A DNA stretch of 64,000 bases from Lasiosphaeria ovina (lineage: Eukaryota; Ascomycota; Sordariomycetes; Sordariales; Lasiosphaeriaceae), in the NCBI GenBank assembly GCA_033439765.1, contig JAULSN010000015.1:466084-530083 (forward strand), read 5' to 3'. Below, in pieces: positions 1 through 11,600 of this stretch (positions within the stretch are counted from its first letter, which is position 1; each line of letters starts with the position of its first letter). The position numbers and the translations under genes are program-made. Below the pieces are notes generated by a model that was not told the origin of the DNA, did not search any database, and saw only the letters and a list, made by a program, of their open reading frames with translations.

Positions 1-488
1 TCGTCGACGCGCGCGATGCCCGACGCCATGATCTTGAACTCGCCGACGTAGGCGCGTTTCGGCCGCGGACACAGCGCGTACCCGCACTTGCCCAGGCAGT
101 TGCGCTCCTCGATCAGGTCCGCGTACTCGCTCGGCAGGAAGCCCTCGACCGCCGCCACGAACTCGCCAGCGTCTGATGCTGATGGTCGTGCCGCCGACGC
201 TGATGCGTCGAGCGGGAACTGGCTCAGCCGCTCGAATGTCTCTACCGGCACCGCCGGCCGTATCTCCTCGTCGCGCAACTGCTGCAGCCGCCGCGCCTGC
301 TCGTGGATCGCGGCCAGCTTCTCGCGCGACACCCGCGCGGCGTTGTTGTCAGTGCTGTCCTCGTCGTCGTCGCTGCTGCCCAGCCGTGGCGGGGTAGAGC
401 TTTGAGCGCGGGGTTTGGGAACGCCCTTGAGTGGCGTGGGCGGCTGTTGCCGTTGGCGATTTGCGTTCTGGGGCGCAGAGCTCGACAT
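1..488 (-). CDS. RTR1: RTR1/RPAP2-type RNA polymerase II CTD phosphatase (partial, 3' end outside window)
   Basis: The reading frame opens on the minus strand with ATG at 488-486 and runs off the left edge, so only the first 162 residues are visible. A low-complexity Pro/Ser/Asp N-terminus (residues 1-50) leads into a helical stretch (about 52-95). Then comes the RTR1 zinc-motif segment: IEERNCLGKCGYALCPRPKR, with the CGYxLC cysteines at residues 135 and 140. Proteins of this family (yeast Rtr1, human RPAP2) bind zinc and are linked to removal of Ser5 phosphate from the Rpb1 C-terminal repeat and to Pol II nuclear import. The second zinc pair (Cys/His) should lie beyond the edge. The family call is good from the motif; the exact start is inferred from the first ATG of the open frame. 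Confidence 0.8.
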   Translation of the reverse strand, partial: MSSSAPQNANRQRQQPPTPLKGVPKPRAQSSTPPRLGSSDDDEDSTDNNAARVSREKLAAIHEQARRLQQLRDEEIRPAVPVETFERLSQFPLDASASAARPSASDAGEFVAAVEGFLPSEYADLIEERNCLGKCGYALCPRPKRAYVGEFKIMASGIARVD

Positions 489-1995
489 GGTATATGTTTG
501 ATTTTGAATAGAAAAGGGTCTTCGGGACGAGAGTAGGTAAGTACCACTGCCCGCTGAGGTTTGCTGGCGTGCGTTTCTGACGAGCAGAATAGCTGCTTGC
601 GGATGCAAGATATGAAAGACCCGAGGATTTCGTTGCTTGTTGCTTGAATTCTAAACCACGGCCCTTGAACCCTATAGCGGGAGGCCCTGTAGCTCATTGG
701 TGCACGGCAGGCCGTTCCTTCCCACACAGTGCAGTGAAGGCTGGCCCCACACCGCCTGCAGGGAGATTTTGGGAGTGAAGAGGAGGCGTAAACACCGTGA
801 GTGACCTACGATACACAGCCGTGGACGTAATTACCTTACCTCCACAGGCCCTGCTGACCTTAGGTAAACCACAGAACAGTGCTGCACAGTACAGTACCAG
901 GTACCCGTTCAGCCCAACTTCTCGCAGGACACAGGAAAAGACGGGCGGCACAGCGACGGGAAGTCTTCCATTGCCCATGGAAGCCAAGCCACCCAGCTAC
1001 CTTATTTCGAAGTAGTCAACGGAAGGCACTGTACCTAAGGTATGTCGTTTGGAACTGGTGCACACCATCAACTCCCTTGCATGTGCCTTGGCGTTGACGC
1101 CGCCGCCGGGTGAATTTGTTTCTGGGCTCGCCGGGTTTCAGCATTTGCTTGTCTAGGCGCAGTTGGGTTGACGGACGTGGTGGCAGGGCCGACGACTCGT
1201 TCATGCGCTGACGTCGTCGCTCGTCACAAGGGGACACGACACGACACGACACCCGGCCCGACCTGCCCTCACGCTCCAGCTGTTTGGACCTCGAAAAGGT
1301 AGAATGCCCGCCGACTGAGGTGACGGGAGACACGACGTTCTGACTTGGCACCTGGAGCCGTGCACTAATTCCATCGCACTACGTACAGCAGTTCCATTAG
1401 CATCAGCACCTAAATCCCTACTCCGTACCTTCTGCATCGACTACGTACGCTACAAACATCAACCGGTGCAACCGGCCGCCATTGGCCCAAAAATACCAGA
1501 GACGGACGGTGCGCTGAAAGCGACGGCCCTGAACGGTACATACGGTACGGCGGCCCCATCGAACATCTCGCTTGACCGCGGGTCGATCTCCAACGACCTA
1601 AACTGTTTGAGAACTTGGGACACAACCCTCCGAATACCCACCCCCTCGTCGTCCATTTTCCCCAACTTGCAGGAACAGCAGCCTGGGCCTGAACTTGGAC
1701 CTCGACGAGTGCGAAAACCCACACCGCTTCCCACGCTCGCAACGAAGCTCTACCTTACCTAGCTTAAGGCTCGACAGGCTCAACCACGGCCATCGAACAT
1801 CGACCACGCACGCACCATCCGTCGAGCATTCCGTGCCGCCTGCAAGAACCGAGGCTGCCTTGGGCCGCCTTGCCTTGCCTTGTCTTCTTGCCTTGCCTTG
1901 CCTGGCCCGGCACATCCTGCCCCGCTCTAAGTTGTCTCTGTAATCACCACCCTCCGACACTTGGCTCCCTCGGTTCTTGCCGCGTCATCGCCATC
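489..1995. other. Intergenic region between RTR1 and BBC1
   Basis: The two flanking genes are transcribed outward, so this 1.5 kb should hold both promoters. I see only short overlapping open frames on both strands, none with a recognisable domain. A pyrimidine-rich run of imperfect CCTTG repeats lies at about 1868-1905, just upstream of BBC1, and is the kind of CT-rich tract common in fungal 5' untranslated regions. Confidence 0.6.
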
Positions 1996-4900
1996 ATGTT
2001 CAAGGTCAAGGCGCTCTACGAGTATACCTCGCCGCACGAGGACGACCTTGCCTTTCCGGCCGGGCAGATCATAACTGTGACGGAAGAGGAGGATGCCGAG
2101 TGGTATGCTGGCGAATATGTCGACGACGCCGGCACCAAGCACGAGGGCATCTTCCCTCGCAACTTTGTCGAGAAGTACGAGCCCACTGCTCCGCCGCGGC
2201 CTGTGAGAACCCGCACCAAGAACAACCAGGATACTGCTGCAACTGCCGAAGCTGGAGCTGCATCCGCCGCCGCCGCTCTGCCGCCGCCTTCGCCCGCGCT
2301 CCCCCCGCCCGTACAAGAGGACAAGCCGGAGCCTCAAGCCAAGCCTGTGCCTGCGCCCGTGATAGCTCCGCCGCCTACCCAGACAGCTTCCTCTGCCCCG
2401 CCTACACCCGCAGCAGTTCCGGAAGCTCCGGCACCCAAATTCGCCCCCGCCCCCGCCCCCGCCCCAGCTCCAGCTGCTGCTCCGGTGCCACCAGCTCCTC
2501 AGCCTGCCGACTCGCCCTCGCTCCGCTCGGCAGCCCCGCCAAAGCCACCCGTCGCTTCCGCATCCAAGCCGAGCGCAGGGCCTCCGCCTCCCGTGGCCGA
2601 GAAGCCGATGGTAGGCTCGTTCAGGGATCGCATCGCCGCTTTCAACAAGCCTGCAGCACCCCCTGTTGCTCCCTTCAAGCCCGGCGGCTTTGGCTCAAAC
2701 AGCTCTGCCTTCGTCAAGAAGCCCTTCGTCCCGCCTCCGCCTAGCAGAAATGCTTACGTGCCGCCCCCGCAGCAGGCCCCCACGGCTAGGGTCTACCGCC
2801 GCGATGAGGACCCTGAAGTAAAGGAGCAAGAGGCCGAAACCCTCGAGAATGCCGGCAGAGCTGGGCTCGTCCCTGGTGCGTCGGCCGAAGGAGAGGGCGA
2901 GGAGGACCAACCAAAGCCCCTGAGTCTGAAGGAACGGCTGGCCCTGCTGCAGAAGCAACAGCTCGAGACGGCTACGCGCCACGCTGATGCTGTCGCCAAA
3001 AAGGACAAGCCAAAGCGGCCTCCTAAGAAGCGCATGGATAGCCAGGATGTTACGGAAGAGGGCGAGCCCGCTGCCCCGCAACCGCCGCCTCTGGAACGAC
3101 GAGATACAGAGGAAGTTGCCGGCAAGAGGTCTTTGGATGAGTCGTCGGCACACCCGCCTCGCCTGCCGCACCCACCGCGCCGCAAGTCGTCCAAGGGCAT
3201 TGAGCCACGCGATGGCAACGAGGCCGACATGTCTGGAGCCGGTGACACAACCGAGGACCAAGAGGAGCTGACCGAAAGGGAAGACAGCGACGAGCGACCC
3301 AAGCATGTCGCCTCGGCGGCTAAGCAAGATGACGAGGATCTTGCCGAGGAGGAAGACGTAGACGAAGAGGATGAAGAGGACGACGTCGACCCTGAGGTGC
3401 GGCGTAAGGAGGAGCTACGGGCCAGAATGGCTAAAATGTCTGGCGGCATGGGCCTGCCCGGCATGCCCGGCATTTCTATGTTTGGTGCGCCCATGTCTGC
3501 GCCGAAGAGGAAGAAAACGGCAGACAAGCGGGCCGACGAGCCTGAAGAACCCGTTTCGCCAATAACCCGGGCGCCTCCCGTGCCGGCTATGATGATGGCA
3601 CTCCCCGGCATGTCACGGCCGTCGCAAGAACCCAAACATATTGAGTCAGATGGCGAAGAGGAAGAAGACGAGCAAGAGACTCGCGTAGCGACGCCTCACC
3701 AGGAGACAGCGCCGTCATGTAGGTCTGCCGAATCTCGTCTATCAAGCATAGCTGACACAGCCAAAGTTCCGTCGAGAGAGCCCGCGCCGGCTCCTCCACT
3801 TCCTCCCGCCGGGAGACCAGCCCCGCCGCCTGTCCCAGCGGAATGTGAGTATTATACCCGCCACAATTCCATGTGGGACAGAGTTATTAATGTCGTGAAG
3901 CGCGCCCGCCGCCGCCACTTCCACCTGCGTCAGCGATCAAGTCGCCCAGCGAAGGTTCAGTGTCGGACGACGAGCTCTCTGAACGACCACATGACGAGTC
4001 AGATACTCCGAGAGGCGAAATAGCACAGGCCACCCGGGCTCCACCCCCGCCGCCTCCTACTCTCACCTCGCCTGTGCTCCCACCGCTACCCCCGATCTCG
4101 CCCCGGCCAGCACAGACGAAGCGCCGGTCGTACATCGAAGAGGCGTCACCGACATCTCCTTCGGCTCCGGCCCCGCCACCGCCGAACAGACGAAATAGTA
4201 GACAGCCTCCCCCGATCCCGGGGTTTGCCCCGGCTCCGCCCCCCGTTCAGACCAGACCGCCTCCCCCACCGCCGGGGCCGGCGCCGCCTCTTAGCCGGAC
4301 TTCCACGGCCGATCATCGGACAGGGGCCCGCGCAAACGACGAGGATGGCGACGAGGAAGAGATCACGGAGTACGAGGGAGACTACGATACGGATATTGCC
4401 TCGTCGGTGCCTCACAAGGACGCGCTCAAAGCTCACCAAAGAGAGTCGAGCTTTGAGGACGCGGCACCACGATCCCCCAACGTAGAGGTGCCCCCTATCC
4501 CTTCGGCAATGGCACCCAGAGCAGGCCCGCCGCCAATTCCGAGCCAGCCTACTCCGAATAGCCGCAAGTCTACGGACATGCCTCGCGTCGCTCCGCCACC
4601 ACCTCCGCCGCCAAAAGAGACGCCTCAGTTCGCCGAAGAGGACGAATATGATCCCTACAGCTATGTATCGCCAACGCAGAATACACCTGCCGTGCCCTCT
4701 TACACGCTGCCAACTCCCCCTCCCCACATGCGGAGCCCAGAGCAGATATTCCCTGCTGAAGTACCGTCCTTTGCGTCGTCTCCTAACCCGAGGGCTCCCC
4801 CTCCTGGTCCGCCACCGGGCCGAGCCCCTCCGCGGCAGTCTCTGGACGTCCAGCGCCCGAGTGTGGGTCGCCGGTCCGTAGATGCTTCGCGGCCGTCGAT

Positions 4901-5687
4901 CGAGTCGGGCTTTGTGGCCAACGAGATTGATCTGGCGAGCCAATCCGGCTGGTGGCTGCAGCCCAACAATCTGCCTCCACAGCTGCAGGGCCGCAAGGAC
5001 ATCTTCTTCGAATCCGAAGAGTCGAGCGCTGCAAACCCCCGCCGCGGAGGCAAGACCACGGTCACGCGAGACATATATGTGCTGTTCCAAGACTACTCGC
5101 AGACTATCATCACGGCCCGGTTCGACCCGCAAGACGCCTCGGATGTGCAGCTTGAGCAGCGTCACGAGCCGCCGCCGCGTGCCCTGCGCCAGGACCAACT
5201 CGAGCAGAGCTACGAACGCTTCGGTCGAGCGATCGGCGAAGCTGTGGTTGGCAAGAAGGACACGGTAGTGGGCGACGGCACGCCGCAGGCGCTCGTTTAC
5301 GAGCTGCTGCGGCCGTTCAACGACGCGCTGCTGCCCGTGGGCTCGCGGGCGTACGGGGCGCTCGTTTACAGCAACCTGGCCAACGCCAGCACGACGCAGA
5401 ACGACGAGATCCGGCCGGGCGACATCATGAGCATCCGCAACGCAAAGTTCCAGGGCAAGCACGGGGCCATGCACGCAAAGTACAGCATGGAGGTGGGCAA
5501 GCCGGACCACGTGGCCGTCGTGGGCGAGTGGGACGGCACTAAAAAGAAGGTGCGCGCCTGGGAGCAGGGTCGCGAGAGCAAAAAGGTTAAGCTGGAGTCG
5601 TTCAAGCTTGACGACCTGCGCAGCGGCGAGGTCAAGATTTGGCGCGTCATGCCCAAGAGCTGGATCGGCTGGGAGGGCAAGAACTAG
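1996..5687 (+). CDS. BBC1: BBC1/MTI1-like SH3-domain protein of actin cortical patches
   Basis: The gene has two exons, 1996-3844 and 3901-5687, encoding about 1211 residues. The 56-nt intron has a GTGAGT donor and an AAG acceptor and restores a proline-rich frame on both sides. The ATG at 1996 is chosen because it starts directly at the SH3 domain (MFKVKALYEYTSPHEDDLAF..., residues about 1-60); an upstream in-frame ATG at 1870 would add an unlikely CT-repeat-encoded leader. Then come long Pro/Ala-rich stretches, acidic Glu/Asp blocks and many polyproline motifs, typical SH3/WASP ligands. The last 250 residues form a compact conserved block (GWWLQPNNLPPQL to MPKSWIGWEGKN) shared by BBC1 and AIM3 proteins, said to have a cysteine-protease-like fold. 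Yeast Bbc1 restrains Las17 and type I myosin driven Arp2/3 actin assembly at endocytic sites; the same role is inferred here. Confidence 0.88.
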
Positions 5688-8600
5688 AAGGCCGAGTCTG
5701 CACTGCTGGGCATCGAACTGAGGAGGTTTTTAGTTGGAGGGGATGACGGAGAATATAGGGAGGCGAGCGGTCCGGCTGCCTTGGCCGTGTTGGTGAGGGT
5801 CGTGGTGAGAGCTGAGCGGTGAAACGTGTTTCGTTGGCACATCATTTCTCTTTGCGAAATCATCATTTGCTTGTTTGTCTTTCTTCTTCTTTTAGCTTTT
5901 GGCTTTCAAGCTTCAACTTTGACTGTTGTGGTCCTCATGTGGGGTTATTTGTTAGGTGTGGTTGTGGGTGGTAGTGGTAGTTTAGTGTCAGGTGGTAGTG
6001 AGCGAGTGGGTGAGTGAGAAGTGTCGATGGGGAACTGAGGAGGAGAGGAGAGGTGCCTGCGTAGTCAGTTTAGTGCTGGCGGTGTCAACTTACAAGACTC
6101 CTTTTCTTCCCATTTTTTATTTGTTAATTCTATCTTTCTTCCATCCCATTGTTGCTTAATCTGCTATTGCTGTGTTGTCATCGGTGAATTGCGAAGAGGG
6201 CATTAAATGGTTTCGCCCCTCTTTCTGTTTGTTTAACTTTGTTTGATACATGTCTATTTCTGTTTCATCTTGGGTTGACTACCTTGGGGACTTTCTCAGT
6301 CTCCTGGTTATCTCGTTAGATACTCTGCTTTGTCTATTAATTGCCAAACTCAAAGCCAACAGAGGACGTTTTTGGCAGCTGAACTGCTGTTGTACTTTCT
6401 GATAGTTGTGCCTTCACCTTCAAAGTCGGTTTCTGTTACATTAGGAACAGCTAAGTCTTGCTCGAAGCTCACGGCCCTAGACTCATGGTGTTTACAGTCT
6501 TTGCATTGCCCAGCTATGAAACAATAAATAATAATGAAAACCATCTAACAATTAAATTGACTCAAACGACATCCACTCGACTGAGCGCAGCTATCGGAGA
6601 GCAATAAGTTTACAGAAAGCCCCTATTCTAGCCTAGCAGCGAACCCGTCCAAAAGGTAGCAGCTTCTCAATCCGCAATGGATATGCCATGCAATATGTTT
6701 TTGCGATTGACGATTAGTTCTGGACTGCCAAGTCGTCATCAATTATCAACGCTTTCATGGCCATAGCATGAACCGCTCTCAGCGAAGATGCGTCATCCCA
6801 TCCACTAGTGTCTCTTGAGAAAGTCTCAACGAAGCACCAGCTGAGAATTGTTAACGACTTCATGCTTTCTCCATTGGGAACACCCAAAAAGACAAGACTG
6901 AAACTAATATCCGGACTTTACGTCTCGTTCGGGCACGGCGGTACGACCGCAATATAATAAATTTACTGAACCTCACATAGCCTCGTTGCGACAACCCTTT
7001 CCCCTTCCCCCCCCAGACGCCAAGCCGGAGATGTAGTCGGTGAGACCAGCACAGCCACGGCCGCGGGCTGGAGCTGAAAAAAAAAAAAAAAAAACAAGAT
7101 GCCAGTCATCATCGCACCAACTTGCACTTGAGAAACCGTTTTCGGTATGCATTGAATCGGTCAATGGCAATGGGCAGACTGTAATCAATGACTACCTACA
7201 TACCTACCTTAGCTTAGGCATCGGCCTGTCCAGCACCGACACCAACGCCAGCTTACTTGCTTACTCGGTCGATTAGATGCTCGGTGTCTACACATTTGCA
7301 AGACAATAGGTAAGCCAAGTCTGACTGCGTGCGTAACACACACACACACACACACACTCGCTCACACATACGCCCACGCACGCGTACTCGGTCGGCCAAG
7401 GCTCCCGTCAATACATTGGGAGGCTGGACGGCAGTATGGGAAGGCAACCATGACTGCGTCCGGGCACTTTAATCATCCACCATTGTGCATGTGTGTCTGC
7501 GTGTGTAACCAGAATTGAAGCCGGCAAAGAGAAGGAGAGATAGAGAGAGCCTTGCCGCTTGCCCACTCGCAAAAAAATCGCAGCTGTTTCGGTAAACCTG
7601 CGGCATCGGCCATTTGCCCGACTGCCTCCTCGCGCCCGGCTGGCTCCGGGCGGTGGCGATTGGGTGGACGGCCGGAGGTACATGTACAGAATTTTCCAAA
7701 GAAGAAAATAAACCCCTCAAAAGGAACCCGAAAAAAAAAGAAAAAAAAGAAATGCGGCGATCTGCCGTCTGCCGTTGGACGGTCCGTCGATCGCCAGGAT
7801 GAGCGGGCGAGAACCCCTGTTTTTAAATTCCCTCGTCTTGTCATCCCCCTTGCACGTCTCAAATAATAATAAAAACAGTAATACGCTGAGGCAAAAGCTA
7901 TCCTGCGCCGTCTGTGCGCTGACAACGGGGGGCGCGGGAAAACGGGGACCCTTTCCGCACCCGTGATGCTTACCGCAGGTACGGGGTGCATAATAGTATG
8001 GGGGGAAGAGAAGGGGTGCTGCGGTTTAGTCAGAAGTTTGATACCCGAGACTAACAGCGCCGTGCGGAGGGAGAGGGAGGGCCATTGCTGACGGGGATGG
8101 AGTGTGCATGATGATGATGTTATTGTCGTTATTCACCAGAGGCTGACTGGCTTCTTGGACCGACAAATGCTGTGCAACGCGTCCAGGAAACCCCTCGTGA
8201 CCTTGGAAACAACCGGCGATCCCCTTGCCGAGCCGACGTCCGTCAAGCCGGCAATCCGTCCGGGTATGGGCCATCTCGCCGGCGGCACTGGGTCTTGACC
8301 AACCATCAATAAAACCCTAATGGAAGTCTTTTTAATGCTCCTTTGATCGGAAGGGCCCCAGGAGCATCACGAGCACCATGAGCAACGTCCCGAGCTGTAT
8401 CCCCCCGTTTCTCTCGGCCAGTGACGTTGGGCCGACCATGGATCATCCGGTGCCATGATGTTGTTCTGGACTCCGCTGTCGCCTTCATAGTCAGTCCACT
8501 GTTAATCCAGCCAACCGGCTGGCCTTTCCACTTCACCATATTCAAGAATGCGACTTTCGGGTTCCAGGCCCAGACTAATGGTTCTTTTGCAGATCAGCCA

Positions 8601-11600
8601 GGACAGAAGCCTGCTTCGGAATTGATCAACAGTCTGCGATTCGGGGCAGCTACGTCCCTCGCCGAATGGTTGACGGCCATGTCGGCCCCCTCACGCCTCA
8701 CTGGCCGGAAATGGGGCACAAGTAGCGTGGCAGAAAAGAGTTTTTTATTTCTCGGCACGGCTATTTGTCTGTTAACAGACCAATGGCATGGCGTGAGAAG
8801 TAGCGCCTTGCAGCATATCGAATTCTCGGTTGACACATGGTATATCTAACGAAAGTGCCTCTCAGAGACGAAAACGACCTTGGAGTCCGAATACTTGAAG
8901 CCAGGCCAGGCAAGACAGGGCCCGACAGCATCCGACAGGAGACAACCAGGTGGTCTTAATGTCATGCATAGGCCACACTCGCCTCGTCAACTGAATCGAC
9001 GCCGTTGGAGAGCCCTGGCCGGGACTGGGTAGTAATACATCCGGCAAATGATATGTCGCCAGCTGGTGGCAGTGACTGCAGCTTGCAGCGCGAAGACCAC
9101 ATGGTATCACAGGAAGTCATCCTGGTGCCCGAAAACACCCATAAGCGCGGTCATTAGGCCCCCGCTAGAGCGCATTGGCGACGAGAACCTCATGTCCAAT
9201 GGCACCCGTCCCTCGCGCGCTTGGTGCTATATATTTCACTTGGAAAGATATCACCAAGGTCTGGCAAGGTCAAGACGGTTGGCAAGGTCAAGAAGGTGTG
9301 AGGGCTTCCATGCAGTCCCGCAGTCATGTGTGGATGAGAGAACCAATGTAAGCTCGACCACGGATAAAGAGGGAGAACGAAGGGGTGGTGGACTTGCAGG
9401 ACGATAGATAAGGAAACCACTTTCAGAGCATCCAGACCGAGTTGTCGAGATGGAGAGCCTATCGCCGTCGAATCTCATTCCGTAGCCGCCCGCCGAATGC
9501 CAGCTTCCGAGCATGAGTAGGTATGGCGGACGGGAGAGGTGGTCGGCAAAGGGTCGAAAGATATGCGGCGATTTCCGCGGGCACCCCAAGAGTCGCAAAC
9601 CCTCTTTAAACAGCCGACGCTTTCCCCCGAGGTTGCTCTGGATGGCATTCAGTTGCCAAACTAGTCAAAAGTCGCATATCGGAGGGTGGGAGCAGGTGGA
9701 TTACCCAAAGAGGAATATCCGGGGCGCTACTATTGGCCAGCAGAATGGTTGCACCGGTTGCGTCACCAAAAGTCAAACGGTCTCTCGCCCGTGTAAGTGA
9801 ATCTGCACTCACCCACCGTGACAGCCCCGGCTCCGGTCTACTGCATGGCCTGTGTCTTGGACCTGGACAGACAGAGGACGTAACCGAGACGACGGCTTGG
9901 CTACGCCCTGTACGGTTCAACCTCACGAAAACCAGGTTTGAAGGTTTCAGAATCCCAGGTTACGCTGACAGCGCCAGCCCATTCTCGAGTAGAATGGAAG
10001 ATGTGAATAGCTCCGTGGGTATTCCGTCATTTTGCATGCCTTGCGGAAAGGGGGTGATGGGATCCATCAACGCCGAAACTGCTGGAATCACCCGAATATT
10101 GGTGCGACAGCTGCGGAGCATGACGGGTCGAGGGCCGCAAACGCTGCGAAATTCAAGTGCATACAACCTATCCACGGCACGGCAGATCGGACAATGCTGG
10201 ACAGGCGGACGAGCCGTGGGTGCATCTAAAGATCGGATTGTCGTGTTGATCCCCATCTTAAGACAATGGTATGTAGGTACACAACCTTCCTTGTGAATTG
10301 CTAGCGCAAAGGGCGGCCCAAGAAGCGCAGAACTCGCATAGTAGCTCTCCCAGCTTATGATGGCATATCAAATTGCCCCGGGGGATCCAGGCTTGACGTA
10401 TTCTGTCGTCTGGTTTTTGGGTAAATGGAACGTGGATTCGCCTGCTGAACAAGGAGGGTTGTCGTCTGAGACATTTGGCCGCGTCTGGGACGAGATTGGA
10501 TCTGGTTGCCTTCTGTGCACCCCGGATTTGGAGACAGCAAGAAAGCCCCTGGGTATGCGGTTCGCATTTTCGCCAGCCAGCGATATCGGGCCTCAAGGCA
10601 TTCCTCCAAATCATGTCAACTTCACCTCGACGGGCAGAGGCGACAGCCAACCATTGAAGGGAGAAATCCAGACAGCCCTGGCAAATGGGAGAAGGGTCTT
10701 CAAGGACTGCAAGCACACGTGCCGGAGAGCCTTGGGGTGGAGTTGGGCCGAAGCCACCAGCGAATGGCGGCTTGACACAACTCAGCGCTGCCACAGTCCG
10801 TCCAATACAGACGGGCCTGCATAGGCTCGTCAAGCAACACAGCAAAGACTCAATCTGCTCCCTGGATAGCGCCTGGCTCAAGCCCGGATCAAAACGGCCT
10901 TCCACTTCCAGGGCCGAGCTTCGTGCGCTGTTCAATTGGGATTTGACGAGGATGACTTGGCTCGCCAGGTCGAAGTTGGGCGCCAGGACAGATTACCGGG
11001 AAGCTTCGCTCACGACTCTCTGGGAGAATTGATGATCCGGGGCGCGCACAAGCACACGGCAGTTGAGTTGACGCTTTTGACGGTTCCGTCTCTCCCACCA
11101 ATATTTGGCGAAGCATAATTCTTGACAGGAAAGCCCCCCATTCAACAAAGATGGGAGTGGCGGCCGTGCAATAGGCGGCCAGCCCTTGGGCAACCTGACC
11201 CCCTCAAGCTGCAAGTCTTCAAGTGCTGGATGGGGGTGGTGGCTGCTGTGGCTTCATGCCGCACCTCCCAATGCCGTCGTGTAGGATTGGCGAAGTTTTC
11301 TTTTTTCCCCATTCGCAACTTGTTCCGACGATGAATGGACGCAGCACCTGTTTACCCCACGATTTGCTCGCGACCAATGGCTTCGCTCGGCGTGGGCAGC
11401 CTCAGTACGCAAGTGCTCGTGGCTAAAACGTCCGGGCTCGACAAGGTTGCGGGTGCAGTTGGGCACCTGGACATGGACTAAGACAGCGCTTTAGGCACCT
11501 CGTGTCGCTAAAAGGAGTGCCACGTACGCCTGTCAGGTTTGCTCTGGTCGCTAACGTCCTGCATCTCGTTTCATTGGGACTGCGGGCCAACACCAACCTA

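Noticed and set aside
8421..8849. Plus-strand open frame of 142 codons
   Set aside because: No recognisable motif and no supporting gene structure.
9733..10296. Plus-strand open frame of 187 codons
   Set aside because: No domain, low-quality composition, overlapping frames on the other strand.
10258..10935. Minus-strand open frame of 225 codons
   Set aside because: A plus-strand frame of 155 codons is open over the same DNA and neither looks protein-like or contains a known motif.
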